In this document: positions 29,716 to 39,483 of the stretch, in pieces | How the letters are laid out: each line of letters opens with the position of its first letter | Numbering within the stretch: position 1 is the stretch's first letter | Origin: Kushneria konosiri | Lineage (GTDB): Bacteria > Pseudomonadota > Gammaproteobacteria > Pseudomonadales > Halomonadaceae | Reading direction: 5' to 3' | NCBI RefSeq assembly: GCF_002155145.1 | Contig: NZ_CP021323.1 | Location: 496,001-560,000 of the forward strand | DNA length: 64,000 bases | The notes under the pieces: model-generated | The model's input: the letters and a program-made list of their open reading frames with translations, nothing else | What the model was told of the DNA's origin: nothing | The model's database searches: none | Translations under genes and position numbers: made by a program

Positions 29716-31880
29716 TAGCGCACCGTCAGGGTGTCCTCAAGGATCCTTGGCGTAATGAACACCAGCAATTCTACCTTTTCATTGGACTGCTCGGTATAGC
29801 GAAACAGTCGACCAAGGCCCGGCAGGTCACCAAGGAAAGGAGTCTTGTACAGATTGTTGACCTGCTCGGTAGAGAGGATACCGCCAAGTACGACCGTTTC
29901 ACCATCATTGACCAGCACCTGGGTCTGAATTTGATTGGTATCGATGGCCGGCACACCGTTGTACTGATTGCTGGAGACGTCGTCATTGTTGACGATCAGA
30001 TCCATGATGATGCGATTGTCGGGCGTGATCTGAGGTGTGACTTCCAGCGACAGCACCGCCTCCTTGAACTGCACGGTGGTGCCGGTCAGGGTGTTGTCGC
30101 CGCCCTGCTGATAGGGAATTTCCTGCCCCTGCTTGATCAGGGCCGGGTGCTGATTGGCCGTGATCACCTTGGGCTGGGAAATTGTCTGGCTCTTGCCCTC
30201 GGACTCCAGCGCATTGAGTTCCAGGTCCAGCAGCACATCTCCCGAGAGATAGCCAAAGCTGAAGCCGGTGGTAGGCGCTACGGCGTTACCCAGATCCACA
30301 CTCAGCCCACCGTTGGCCGCCAACCCATTGGAGGCACCGTTCAGATTGATGCCGCTTGACGGCGTGCCCGGTCGTGACAGCCCCCATCGCACGCCCAGCT
30401 GATTGACCACCCGGTCGCGGGCGATCACGATGCGCGCCTCGATCTGTACCTGGCGCACCGGTACATCCAGATGATCGATGGTGCGACGAATCTCCTCGAT
30501 ACGCTCGCGGGTGTCCTGCACCAGCAGCGTGTTGGTGCGTTCATCCACTGACACGTGTCCACGCTCGGACAACAGTCCGAGCCCCTGCTCTCCACGCAAA
30601 AGTGCCGCCATGTTGACCGCCTTGGCATAGCGCATCTGCAGATAGTCGGTGGTCAGCGCCTCGTTGGCCGACATTCCCTGATCGGCCTGAGCGACACGCT
30701 GCGCCATACCGGAAAGCTCCTCGGCGGGCGCCACCAGCAAAACGTTGCCGCTGCGCCGACTGGCAAGGCCACGGGTCTGGAGAATCAGATCAAGCGCCTG
30801 ATCCCACGGTACCTGGCGCAGGTTGATCGTCACGTTGCCACTGACGCTGTCACTGACCACCAGATTGAGCCCGACCTCATCGGCCAGAATCGACAGCACC
30901 GTACGCACATCGATGTCCTCGAAATTCAGCGAGATGCGCTTGCCATCAAAGGGAAACTGCGACTGCAGGCGACCGGCAGCGGCAGAGCCGGCCGGCGACA
31001 CCCGGATCACGGCCTCGCTTCCTCGCTGGGTGGCCATCGCCACCGCCCCAGGCGCCATGGCCAGCGTCAGTACCACATCCTCACCCGACTGCGAAGGCGT
31101 CACGCGGGACACGGGGGTTGCAAAATCGCTGACATCCATGATGCGCTGCCACTGCGGCGTCAGCCGCACGCCCGACAGGCGTACGCGAGCCTGATCGCCC
31201 TGTACGTCCAGCTGGGGCGAGATGCCCTGTCGATCCAGCGTCACGATCAGTTCACCGCTGCCCTGACCGGCAGCGCGATAGTCAATGTTGTCGATACGGG
31301 CCCGGGCGTCGCTGCCCGCCGTGGCAGCATCATCATAGCCCCGAGCCGTCGCACCACCGGCCCGAACCGCGGCAATGCGCTGCAACAGATCGCCGTTCCG
31401 GGCGTCGTTGCTGCCTGAGTTGCGATCGCCGAGTCTGACCTCCAGCACATTGCCGGCGGCGGAGAGCTGCCACCCTACCGGGCGCGCCATGGCCAGAGTG
31501 ACGCGCAGTCGATCGCCGGAAACGCGCGCCTCGGCGGCATCGACATTGGCACTGGCCAGCGGCACGCGCGAGGACGACAGCCGACTGCCGGCACCGTCGA
31601 AATCCAGCATCAGCCGCTGTGGGGCGCTCAGCATCGTGGACTGAGGCACATTGACCGGACCATCAAAGACCAGCTGAACGAGCTCTCCCGAGCCTGTCTG
31701 TCGAGAGGTGATATCGGTCAGAGAAGCCGCATTAGCAAGCACCGCCCCCACAAACAGTACAAGGCCTGCCACGAAGGCCGCAGCGTTACGCCATCGTCTG
31801 TACCGATGGCTCGAAACGATCGTGGCACATGGGCCGGACAACGGCCGACCGCGATAACCATGATGACCCGTTGGTGTCAT
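29715..31880 (-). CDS. pilQ: Type IV pilus secretin PilQ
   Basis: Outer-membrane secretin of 721 residues through which the pilus passes. It has a long positively charged N-region and a signal peptide whose hydrophobic core is near residues 35-50. One or two AMIN domains lie at about 55-300, a secretin N0/N1 part at 320-480 ([21 protein letters not shown]) and the secretin core at 480-715. The core includes [22 protein letters not shown] and a terminal LVFITPRIL. The start overlaps the pilP stop by four bases (ATGA). Confidence 0.95.
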   Translation of the reverse strand: MTPTGHHGYRGRPLSGPCATIVSSHRYRRWRNAAAFVAGLVLFVGAVLANAASLTDITSRQTGSGELVQLVFDGPVNVPQSTMLSAPQRLMLDFDGAGSRLSSSRVPLASANVDAAEARVSGDRLRVTLAMARPVGWQLSAAGNVLEVRLGDRNSGSNDARNGDLLQRIAAVRAGGATARGYDDAATAGSDARARIDNIDYRAAGQGSGELIVTLDRQGISPQLDVQGDQARVRLSGVRLTPQWQRIMDVSDFATPVSRVTPSQSGEDVVLTLAMAPGAVAMATQRGSEAVIRVSPAGSAAAGRLQSQFPFDGKRISLNFEDIDVRTVLSILADEVGLNLVVSDSVSGNVTINLRQVPWDQALDLILQTRGLASRRSGNVLLVAPAEELSGMAQRVAQADQGMSANEALTTDYLQMRYAKAVNMAALLRGEQGLGLLSERGHVSVDERTNTLLVQDTRERIEEIRRTIDHLDVPVRQVQIEARIVIARDRVVNQLGVRWGLSRPGTPSSGINLNGASNGLAANGGLSVDLGNAVAPTTGFSFGYLSGDVLLDLELNALESEGKSQTISQPKVITANQHPALIKQGQEIPYQQGGDNTLTGTTVQFKEAVLSLEVTPQITPDNRIIMDLIVNNDDVSSNQYNGVPAIDTNQIQTQVLVNDGETVVLGGILSTEQVNNLYKTPFLGDLPGLGRLFRYTEQSNEKVELLVFITPRILEDTLTVR

Positions 31881-32407
31881 GAGTTTGCTCCCAGCGTCAA
31901 CGTGCGGCTGACTTCACTGAAACCGCCGCGTCCATCCGGCGCCAGCTCTGTAATCTCGATATGGTCACTGCCTATGCGAGTGACCCGTCCACTGTTTTCA
32001 CCAATATGTTCCCGGTATCCCAGGCGTACGACCCGGCCTTCCGGCGTGCGGATCAGCGCAATCGTGCGCGCGCCCACACTCAGGGTGCCGACCAGTCTCA
32101 GGGACTCCAGCGCATAGCGTTCCAGCGGTTCGCGCGCGCGCTCGGGGTCCGGACTGACGCTGCCTGGGGATGGCGACGCTGCAGGTGCTGCAACCACCAT
32201 GCCCGGTGCGCTGGCGAAGGGGCTGCGACGCCCGCCGGCATCATAATGCAGGGGTTGATAGGCCGGCTGTTCGGGCAGCGCATCCAGATGACCGACCGGG
32301 CGATTGCGCAGCGTCTCGAGCTCGGCATCCAGCTGCGCCGTGTCATTGCGCTCACAGCCCCAGAGCGCGAGGCAAAGCGTCATCACTACAAGAGGCGCGG
32401 CGTTCAT
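31877..32407 (-). CDS. pilP: Type IV pilus assembly lipoprotein PilP
   Basis: Inner-membrane lipoprotein of 176 residues that links PilNO to the PilQ secretin. The signal peptide ends in the lipobox LWGC (Cys18). A Pro-rich flexible stretch follows and then the beta-domain, with LESLRLVGTLSVGARTIALI. It overlaps both pilQ and pilO by four bases. Confidence 0.93.
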   Translation of the reverse strand: MNAAPLVVMTLCLALWGCERNDTAQLDAELETLRNRPVGHLDALPEQPAYQPLHYDAGGRRSPFASAPGMVVAAPAASPSPGSVSPDPERAREPLERYALESLRLVGTLSVGARTIALIRTPEGRVVRLGYREHIGENSGRVTRIGSDHIEITELAPDGRGGFSEVSRTLTLGANS

Positions 32408-33060
32408 GGCGCCACCGCCTTTGACGAGGCACCTTCGGCCTGACCGGGTTCATAGCGATAGGTTTCGGCCTGCAGCGACAGCACCAGCGCATCATTGGCC
32501 TCGCCGGTCGTGGGCACCAGGGTAAAATCGTGCAACGTCACGATGCGCGGCAACTCCGCCACGTGAGAAATAAAGGCGGCCAGACGGTGGTAATCGCCGC
32601 GTACCTGAATTTCCAGTGGCTGGGTAATATAAAAAGGATGCGATTCGGGCGAGGCCAGTCGAATGAAATCGATGTCGAGCTGCTGGCGACGGGCAGCGTC
32701 GCTGATGTCATCCAGCAGCGCCGGCACTTCACTGTCCGTGGGCAGCATGCTCAAGAGCGTCCCCATGCGAACATCCAGCTCCTGCATACGCTGTTCCAGC
32801 AGCGGCAGATTGGCCGCCTGAAAGGCACGCGTGGCGTACTGCGATTTCAGCGTCTCGACCTGCGCACGCGCCTCATCCACCGCTTGCGCGACCGGGGCTG
32901 CCAGATACCACTGCGCCCCGAACGCCACAAACAGGGTCACCAGCACGCAGAACAGCACGCGCAAAAGCCAGGGCCAGCTGCCGCCCTCTTCCAGACTCAG
33001 CTCGGTCAGGCGTACCTGACGCAGCCGCTGCCATTCAAGACGCCAGTCGATACGTCTCAT
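32404..33060 (-). CDS. pilO: Type IV pilus inner-membrane protein PilO
   Basis: A 218-residue bitopic protein. It has a short cytoplasmic segment, one membrane helix at about 31-53, a coiled-coil region (AVDEARAQVETLKSQYATR) and a periplasmic ferredoxin-like domain with IQVRGDYHRLAAFISHVAELPRI-type sequence. It heterodimerises with PilN and overlaps its gene by four bases. Confidence 0.93.
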   Translation of the reverse strand: MRRIDWRLEWQRLRQVRLTELSLEEGGSWPWLLRVLFCVLVTLFVAFGAQWYLAAPVAQAVDEARAQVETLKSQYATRAFQAANLPLLEQRMQELDVRMGTLLSMLPTDSEVPALLDDISDAARRQQLDIDFIRLASPESHPFYITQPLEIQVRGDYHRLAAFISHVAELPRIVTLHDFTLVPTTGEANDALVLSLQAETYRYEPGQAEGASSKAVAP

Positions 33061-33662
33061 GGCAACGCCTCCGAACTCGCTGGCACCTCATGCAGGGGGT
33101 GTTCCGGCACCTGCAGGTTAAAGCGCCGACGGTTCGAGCGTTCATCCTCGGCACGCACATCAAGCAGCAGGGGCTCTCCCAGGACCGGCGCACCCGAGAG
33201 CGCCCGCATCTGGTCGGACACCTGACGATTGGTCGTGGCCAGGCCACTGATCTCGAGCTGACCATCATGGCGATTGACCCGGTCATAAACCACGCCATCG
33301 CTCAGGGTATCGGTCAACGCCTGAAAAAGCGCCACGGTCTGGGAGCGGGAGAACTGCAGCTGACGAATCAGCTCGATGCGCCCCTGCATCTGATGACGCT
33401 TGTCCTCCAGCAAATGTCCCTGGGTAATGTCCTGCTCGAGGTGCTCGGTGCGCTGCTGAATATAAGCGATGTCATCATTAATGCGATCAAGCTGGTACTG
33501 CTGCCAGGACTGACATAAAAATCCGATGCACAGCCCGAGTATCACGCTGAGTACAAGCCAGAGATGAAACCGGCGGGTACGACGCTCACGCGCTTGCTCA
33601 CGCCAGGGCAGCAGGTTGATATCGATCCGGACATCGCCGGGCCTTTCAATGACCGTGCTCAT
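33057..33662 (-). CDS. pilN: Type IV pilus inner-membrane protein PilN
   Basis: A 201-residue bitopic protein with the PilM-binding N-terminal motif INLLPWREQARERRTR (14-29), a membrane helix at about 30-50, a coiled coil and a periplasmic domain. The INLLPWR box fits into the PilM groove in characterised systems. It overlaps pilM and pilO by four bases each. Confidence 0.94.
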   Translation of the reverse strand: MSTVIERPGDVRIDINLLPWREQARERRTRRFHLWLVLSVILGLCIGFLCQSWQQYQLDRINDDIAYIQQRTEHLEQDITQGHLLEDKRHQMQGRIELIRQLQFSRSQTVALFQALTDTLSDGVVYDRVNRHDGQLEISGLATTNRQVSDQMRALSGAPVLGEPLLLDVRAEDERSNRRRFNLQVPEHPLHEVPASSEALP

Positions 33663-34714
33663 GACAGTGACCTCATGGCCAGCCCGCAGGCGGTCATCAT
33701 GGCAGGGGCATCCATGGACAGTCGGACGTGATCGATCCCGCTGCCAATGCGCATGCTGGCAAACGGGTTGGCAGGGATCACCTCGAGCCGACTCTCCTCG
33801 GCCAGACGCTCGGCCAGACCTTCGATAACGCTGGAACCGCCGGCAAGGATCAGGTGCTCGATTTCACAGGCACCGGCTGTGGTGTAGTAAAGCTTCAGCG
33901 AGCGCATGATCTGCTGCACCAGTGACTCGCGAAAGGGATGCAAAACGGCAGAACGATAGTCCGGCAGATCGCCGGCCTTCTTGGCACGCCCGGCCTCCTC
34001 AAAGGTGAGGCGATAGTGCTGACGAATCTGGTCGGTCAGCTGGCGACCGCCCATGACATTATCGCGGGTATGCACAATGCGTCCCCGATGGACAATGTTA
34101 AAGGCGGTCATGCTGGCGCCGATATCCACCAGTGCACTGCCCCGGTCGGGATGATGGGCAATGCCGGACAGCAGATAGCGCGTGGCGCGCTCCATGGCGA
34201 ACATTTCGACATCCACCACCGCAGGCTCGAGCCCCACCTGCTCCAGTACATCGGTCAGCAGCTGCATGTCCTGACGTCGGCAGGCCACCAGCAGGATATC
34301 CTGCTGATCGTTATAGCGGGGGTTGAGGCCCAGACGCTGAAAGTCGAGCGTCACCTCATTGAACGGAAACGGAATATGCTTGTCCGACTCCATGGCAATA
34401 CGCTGGCTGATGTCATCATCATCAAATGACACCGGCATGCTCAGCACCTTGGTAATGACGGCGCCGGTAGGGAGAGCCACCACGGCACGGCGCGTCCGGG
34501 GGCCGGCATGATCCATGGCACGCGACAGCGCCATGACCACCTGATCCATGTCACGAATGCGGCGCTCGACCACGGCGCGATCCACCAGCGGGCGCACGGC
34601 CCAGGAGGCCACCCGCCAATGATCACTTTGACGCTCCAGCTCGAGCAGCTTGACGGTGGCAGAGGTAATATCCACGCCGATCAACCCCTGTGTCGCACGT
34701 CCAAAACCCAGCAC
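33659..34714 (-). CDS. pilM: Type IV pilus actin-like ATPase PilM
   Basis: A 351-residue cytoplasmic actin-fold protein that anchors PilN at the inner membrane. It has the phosphate-binding segment GVDITSATVKLLEL near the start, SALVDIGASMTAFNIV in the middle and LILAGGSSVIEGLAERL near the end. I chose the GTG at 34714: TGGAGGACTGAC precedes it and the protein then has the family length. The frame remains open to an ATG at 34804, but the extra 30 residues are not typical. First gene of the pilMNOPQ operon, divergent from mrcA. Confidence 0.94.
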   Translation of the reverse strand: MLGFGRATQGLIGVDITSATVKLLELERQSDHWRVASWAVRPLVDRAVVERRIRDMDQVVMALSRAMDHAGPRTRRAVVALPTGAVITKVLSMPVSFDDDDISQRIAMESDKHIPFPFNEVTLDFQRLGLNPRYNDQQDILLVACRRQDMQLLTDVLEQVGLEPAVVDVEMFAMERATRYLLSGIAHHPDRGSALVDIGASMTAFNIVHRGRIVHTRDNVMGGRQLTDQIRQHYRLTFEEAGRAKKAGDLPDYRSAVLHPFRESLVQQIMRSLKLYYTTAGACEIEHLILAGGSSVIEGLAERLAEESRLEVIPANPFASMRIGSGIDHVRLSMDAPAMMTACGLAMRSLS

Positions 34715-34992
34715 GTCAGTCCTCCAGCCAGTGGCCCGTCTTTTGACGTTGTTTATAACGTGTTCAGGATCACTCTGATGACACAAATAACGGGGTTTAC
34801 GCACGCTTTAAACGGTTTTAAAAGCATGCACTCTGTGCTCGACTACCCATTAACGCTGGTCGCCCTGGCGCCGGCTACTTATAATGCCCGGCTTGCTAGT
34901 GCCATATTTCAGCGCGGTCTTCGGCAACGACGCCAGACGGTCACCGATACCCTGCGCACTCAAGCCCGCCTCATCGACGGAACACGTGTTAC

Positions 34993-37524
34993 ATGACGTT
35001 CATCAAGCGCCTGGTTTTTCATCTCTTCTTCCTGCTGCTTGCCATAACGGCGGGCATTGCACTTTCTGTAGCTGGCGCTGCGCTCTACTTCGCCCCCAGC
35101 CTGCCCGACGTTCATCAGCTGCAGGACTATCAGCTCGAGATGCCGCTGCGGGTCTATACCCGCGACGACAAGCTCATCGGCGAGTTCGGCGCCCAGCGCC
35201 GTCAGCTGGTCAAGGGAGATGAGATTCCGCAGAACTTCATCAATGCCCTGCTGGCCGCCGAAGATGCCGGCTTCTATCAACACCCGGGCGTGGACCCGCG
35301 CGGTTTGCTGCGTGCCGCACTCGAGCTGGGCACCAGCGGCCGCATTCGCTCTGGCGGCAGCACCATTACCATGCAGGTGGCCCGTAACTACCTGCTCACC
35401 CTGGATCAGACCTTTACCCGCAAGATTCGCGAGATCCTGCTGTCGCTGCAGATGGAACAGATCCTGTCCAAGCAGCAGATCCTTGAGCTCTATGTCAACA
35501 AGATCTATCTGGGCCAGGGCGCCTATGGTGTGGGGGCTGCCGCCGAAGCCTATTTCGACAAGCCGCTCAACGAGCTGAGCCTGCCGGAGCTTGCCACCAT
35601 CGCCGGCCTGCCCAAGGCACCGTCAAGCCTGAATCCAATCAGCAACCCCCAGCGCTCGCTGATTCGCCGCAACTGGGTGCTGCTGCGCATGCATCAGCTC
35701 GACATGATCGACCAGCAGGCCTATCAGAACGCCGTCCAAGCCCCGATCGAAACCAGGCGCCATCATGCCCAGCCTGATGTCCAGGCCCCCTGGGTGGCCG
35801 AAATGGCGCGCCAGTACGCGCTGGAACGCTTTGGCGATGAGGCCTATACGGGCAATTACCGCATCGTCACGACCCTTGACAGCAAGATGCAGGAAGCGGC
35901 TCGCAATGCGCTGGTCAATGGTCTGGTGGACTATGACACCCGTCATGGCTGGCGTGGCGCCGAGCAGAGCGATATTCCGGCCAGTCTGTCCGAGGCTCAG
36001 GACAACACCGACCGGGCCGGGCTGGAGGAAGAACTTTCAGAATCACCGGAAGTCGAAAGCACCGCCCGCGAGGCGGCGGCGCGCAGCAAGGCGTCGGTTC
36101 CGGGCGTCGACGGCGATGTCAGCAACTGGCAGCGCGTGCTGGATGCCACCCCGCGTCTGGGCCCGCTGCAGCCGGCCATCGTGATCAACACCAATGGTCG
36201 CACCATGCGCGTGCTCAATGACGATGACGAGGTTATTACCATTGAGTGGCCGGGCCTTGAATGGGCGGCACGCTACCTGAGCCCACGTGGCAGGGCCGCG
36301 GCCCCCAACAGTGCCGGACAGATCGCCAAACGCGGTGATCTGGTGCGCATCATGGAGCGCACCCGCGGCGACGGCTGGCGCCTGGCACAGATGCCCCAGG
36401 CCGAAGGTGCTCTGGTCTCGCTGGACCCGCAGACCGGCGCCCTGAGAGCCCTGCAGGGCGGTTTCAGCTTTGCCAACAGCAAGTTCAATCGCGTCACCCA
36501 GGCCCGTCGCCAGCCCGGCTCCAATTTCAAGCCGTTCATCTATCTGGCCGCGCTTGAAAATGGCATGACCCCGGCCACCATCGTCAACGATGCGCCGATC
36601 GTTCAGGCCGGTGTTGGTAATCAGGATGCCTGGCGCCCGGAGAACTCCGAGCGCAGCTTTGGCGGCCCGACCCGACTGCGCGTGGGGCTTTACCGCTCAC
36701 TCAACCTGGTGACCATTCGCACCCTGCAGTCGGTCGGCCTGGACAACACCATCGACTTTCTGGTCAATATGGGCTTTGAACGCAAGCGCCTGCCGCACGG
36801 CCTGTCGCTGGCGCTGGGGACAGCCGAGCTGACCCCGCTGGAAATTGCCCGCGGTTATGCCGAGATCGCCAACGGCGGCTTTCGCATCAAGCCGTGGTTT
36901 ATCGAGCGCGTAAGCCAGGGCGAGGATGGCCCCAACCTGCTTGAAGAGACCAATCCGCCGGCCGCCTGTCGCGAGTGTGATCCGATGGACGCCACTGTCA
37001 CCATTGATGATCGCACCTACCCGATCGCCGAACGTGTGGCCTCGCCGGACTCGGTCTACATGCTGCGCACCATGATGCGTGATGTAATCGAGCGCGGTAC
37101 CGGTCGCGCCGCACTGTCGCTCAATCGCGGTGATATCGCCGGCAAGACCGGTACCACCAACGATCAGCGTGACGCCTGGTTCTCGGGGTTCAACAACAAC
37201 GTCGTGACCAGCGTCTGGGTCGGCAAGGACAGCAACGAGACCATTGCCGAGTATGGCGCTCAGGCCGCTCTGCCCATCTGGAAGGACTATATGGGCACCG
37301 TCCTCAAGGGGACGCCCGAAGCCGCGCCCAGTGCGCCTGACGACATCGTGACCGTGCGCATTGACCCGGATACGGGTAAACGCCTGCACGATGAAGACAG
37401 CGGCGGCATTACCGAAATCTTCCGGAAGGATAATCTGCCGCCCTATCAGCCGCGCTCGATTCGCCCTGAGCTTGAATCGGAAAGCGGTTCTCAGGGAACA
37501 GGCAGTTACGACGCCATTTTCTGA
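34993..37524 (+). CDS. mrcA: Penicillin-binding protein 1A (bifunctional transglycosylase/transpeptidase)
   Basis: Class A PBP of 843 residues that polymerises and cross-links peptidoglycan. An N-terminal membrane anchor lies at about 8-33. The GT51 domain has the catalytic Glu90 in LLAAEDAGFYQHPGVD and GGSTITMQVARN. A PBP1A-type OB-like insert follows. The transpeptidase domain has the nucleophile Ser510 in GSNFK, the SLN triad at 569-571 and Lys718 in KTGTT. Divergence from pilM is the standard pseudomonad/halomonad arrangement. Confidence 0.96.
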   Translation: MTFIKRLVFHLFFLLLAITAGIALSVAGAALYFAPSLPDVHQLQDYQLEMPLRVYTRDDKLIGEFGAQRRQLVKGDEIPQNFINALLAAEDAGFYQHPGVDPRGLLRAALELGTSGRIRSGGSTITMQVARNYLLTLDQTFTRKIREILLSLQMEQILSKQQILELYVNKIYLGQGAYGVGAAAEAYFDKPLNELSLPELATIAGLPKAPSSLNPISNPQRSLIRRNWVLLRMHQLDMIDQQAYQNAVQAPIETRRHHAQPDVQAPWVAEMARQYALERFGDEAYTGNYRIVTTLDSKMQEAARNALVNGLVDYDTRHGWRGAEQSDIPASLSEAQDNTDRAGLEEELSESPEVESTAREAAARSKASVPGVDGDVSNWQRVLDATPRLGPLQPAIVINTNGRTMRVLNDDDEVITIEWPGLEWAARYLSPRGRAAAPNSAGQIAKRGDLVRIMERTRGDGWRLAQMPQAEGALVSLDPQTGALRALQGGFSFANSKFNRVTQARRQPGSNFKPFIYLAALENGMTPATIVNDAPIVQAGVGNQDAWRPENSERSFGGPTRLRVGLYRSLNLVTIRTLQSVGLDNTIDFLVNMGFERKRLPHGLSLALGTAELTPLEIARGYAEIANGGFRIKPWFIERVSQGEDGPNLLEETNPPAACRECDPMDATVTIDDRTYPIAERVASPDSVYMLRTMMRDVIERGTGRAALSLNRGDIAGKTGTTNDQRDAWFSGFNNNVVTSVWVGKDSNETIAEYGAQAALPIWKDYMGTVLKGTPEAAPSAPDDIVTVRIDPDTGKRLHDEDSGGITEIFRKDNLPPYQPRSIRPELESESGSQGTGSYDAIF

Positions 37525-37536
37525 TCACCCTCATCT

Positions 37537-37569
37537 ACCTGTCCGGGCGCCCTGCCCGGACAGGTCTTT
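37537..37569 (+). terminator. Intrinsic terminator after mrcA
   Basis: A perfect 12-bp stem, ACCTGTCCGGGC (37537-37548) with GCCCGGACAGGT (37554-37565), has a five-base loop and is followed by CTTTAAAT. It starts 13 bases past the mrcA stop; the U-tract is short. Confidence 0.7.
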
Positions 37570-37586
37570 AAATCGCAACGATATCC

Positions 37587-38429
37587 ATGACCATGAACCT
37601 ACCCGTTCACGCCAACAGCACCATCACGACCGCATTTGACATGGCAACCCTGCCTCACCGGCACCGGGCCTGTCGTCGAAGCCTCGGCGTTCTTGTGCTG
37701 GCCGTCATTGCATTGGGCTGGTATGACAGTGCCAGGGCTGCCGATTCGCTGTTTTATGCACCGCCGCCTCCAGGCGATGATGCCGTGCCCTTTTCAGGGG
37801 CCATCGAGCTTGGCTACACGGCGCTGTCCGGCAATACCAATACCGAAACCCTGCTCGGCAAGGGCCGTATTACCTGGTACGACCAGGCCTGGACGCACAC
37901 CACCCGCGCCGAGGTGAAAAACGTCAAGGACAGCGAAAACACCACTGCCGAGCAGTATCTGTTCAGCCAGCGTGAGCGCTACTCGCTTGGAGATTCTCCC
38001 AACTATCTGTTCGGGCTGGCACGTTACGAGAAGGAACGTTTTTCGGGCTACGACAATCAGTTCACGACCATCATCGGCTATGGCCGTCAGATCTTTGACA
38101 CCGACCTTCAGGCCCTGTCGCTGGAAGCCGGCCCCGGCTATCGCTTCGACGATTACGAAAGCGGCGGCAGCCGACACATGCTGCTGGGCTACCTGGCCGC
38201 CGACTATTCGATATCGATTTCCGATACCGCAAGCCTTATCCAGCAATTTTCGGTGGAAGGTGCAGAGGACAATGTCACCCTTCGCTCCTACTCCGCCATT
38301 TCGGTGGCCATCAATTCAAGCCTGTCGCTTCGGGTATCCCACGACATCAAAAGCAACTCCAATCCGCCGCGTGAAGCGGATGCCCATACCGATCGCACGA
38401 CAGCTGCCTCGGTGGTTTACAACTTCTAA
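37587..38429 (+). CDS. DUF481 outer-membrane beta-barrel protein (copy 1)
   Basis: A predicted outer-membrane protein of 280 residues. A basic N-region (HRHRACRRS) precedes a hydrophobic core and a cleavage-like site at DSARA/AD. The mature part alternates aromatic and polar residues as in beta-strands and ends VVYNF with a terminal Phe suited to BAM recognition. GYTALSGNTNTETLLGKGRI is the typical DUF481 opening. An in-frame ATG at 37641 would give a more usual signal peptide; neither start has a strong ribosome-binding site. Function is unknown; the family is often called salt-induced outer-membrane protein. A paralogue follows directly. Confidence 0.82.
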   Translation: MTMNLPVHANSTITTAFDMATLPHRHRACRRSLGVLVLAVIALGWYDSARAADSLFYAPPPPGDDAVPFSGAIELGYTALSGNTNTETLLGKGRITWYDQAWTHTTRAEVKNVKDSENTTAEQYLFSQRERYSLGDSPNYLFGLARYEKERFSGYDNQFTTIIGYGRQIFDTDLQALSLEAGPGYRFDDYESGGSRHMLLGYLAADYSISISDTASLIQQFSVEGAEDNVTLRSYSAISVAINSSLSLRVSHDIKSNSNPPREADAHTDRTTAASVVYNF

Positions 38430-38620
38430 CGACGTTCAACGTTTTGGCCAACGAAGACATCATGCCTCACAAAACGTGACCCCAAACCTCGTGTAGCCCC
38501 CACACCTTCCGGGCAAACTGCCCTCGCGCGGCGGCAATGCTTCAGACCGCGCCATGCCCCGGAGCAAGACCATCACTGCTGCTATCGCAGCGTATCGGTA
38601 TTCAAGAGATCTGCATCATC

Positions 38621-39403
38621 ATGGGTTTACGCTATACACGTTTTTTTGTGCCATTCATCCCTTTTCTCGTCACGATGACACCAGCCGGACAAACTCTGGC
38701 CGCCGACAACGAAAACTTTGCCGGCTACTCAACGCTTGAAAGCGCTCAACAGGCCGATGATGACTTTGATGGAGAGTACGCGCTGGGCTATACGAAACTC
38801 TCCGGCAACAGCAACAGTTCCAGCCTGCGCACCCATGCCGACCTGACCTGGTATAACGGCCCCTGGTCGTGGAATTTCTATGCCGGCATCAACAGCGCCA
38901 GCGATGAGGACGACACCTCGGCCGAAAACTATAACCTTGGCGGGCGCACGCGCTATGACCTTGACGAAGACAACTATCTCTTCGGTCTGGCACGCTGGCG
39001 CAAGGATCGCTTCGCCGGTTATAACTCCCAGAGCACACTGGCCGGCGGGTATGGCCGCCAGCTGCTCAGTGGGCCGCCCCAGTCACTCTCGGTCGAGGCC
39101 GGACCCGGTGTGCGCCGCGACAGCTACACCGATAGCGACGAAAAGAAATATCGGGCGCTGGCCTATGGAGGACTAAACTATCGCTGGCAGGTCTCGGATA
39201 CCGCCACCTTTGGTCAGGATCTAGTCATGGAAGCCACCGGACTCAATCTGATCATGCGCTCCCAGACCTCGATGACGGTATCCATCAACGACGCCCTGGC
39301 GATGCGTCTGTCCTACGATGTCGACTTCAATGACGACCCGCCTGAAGACGCCCAGCACAAGACCGATACCACCACGGCCGTGTCGGTGGTCTATGACCTC
39401 TGA
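38621..39403 (+). CDS. DUF481 outer-membrane beta-barrel protein (copy 2)
   Basis: A 260-residue paralogue of the preceding gene. It has a signal peptide (FVPFIPFLVTMTPAG... cut near TLAADN) and the shared landmarks GYTKLSGNSNSSSLR, NYLFGLARWRKDRFAGY and a C-terminal VSVVYDL, so the last residue is Leu rather than Phe. I chose the ATG at 38621 because the sequence upstream does not resemble a signal peptide. The genes are 190 bases apart and end in a shared bidirectional terminator. Confidence 0.82.
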   Translation: MGLRYTRFFVPFIPFLVTMTPAGQTLAADNENFAGYSTLESAQQADDDFDGEYALGYTKLSGNSNSSSLRTHADLTWYNGPWSWNFYAGINSASDEDDTSAENYNLGGRTRYDLDEDNYLFGLARWRKDRFAGYNSQSTLAGGYGRQLLSGPPQSLSVEAGPGVRRDSYTDSDEKKYRALAYGGLNYRWQVSDTATFGQDLVMEATGLNLIMRSQTSMTVSINDALAMRLSYDVDFNDDPPEDAQHKTDTTTAVSVVYDL

Positions 39404-39427
39404 CACGGTGCCATGAAACCTGCATGA

Positions 39428-39460
39428 AAAAACCCCGTCACCATGGGTGACGGGGTTTTT
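39428..39460. terminator. Bidirectional intrinsic terminator
   Basis: A 15-bp perfect stem, AAAAACCCCGTCACC with GGTGACGGGGTTTTT and a three-base loop, has A-runs and T-runs at its ends so works in both directions. It sits between the convergent DUF481 gene and malic enzyme gene. Confidence 0.92.
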
Positions 39461-39483
39461 GCGTGAAGTGATCCCGCGGCTGG

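Noticed and set aside
34715-34804. N-terminal extension of PilM to the ATG at 34804
   Set aside because: The GTG at 34714 has a strong ribosome-binding site and gives the normal PilM start; the extra 30 residues look like translated leader.
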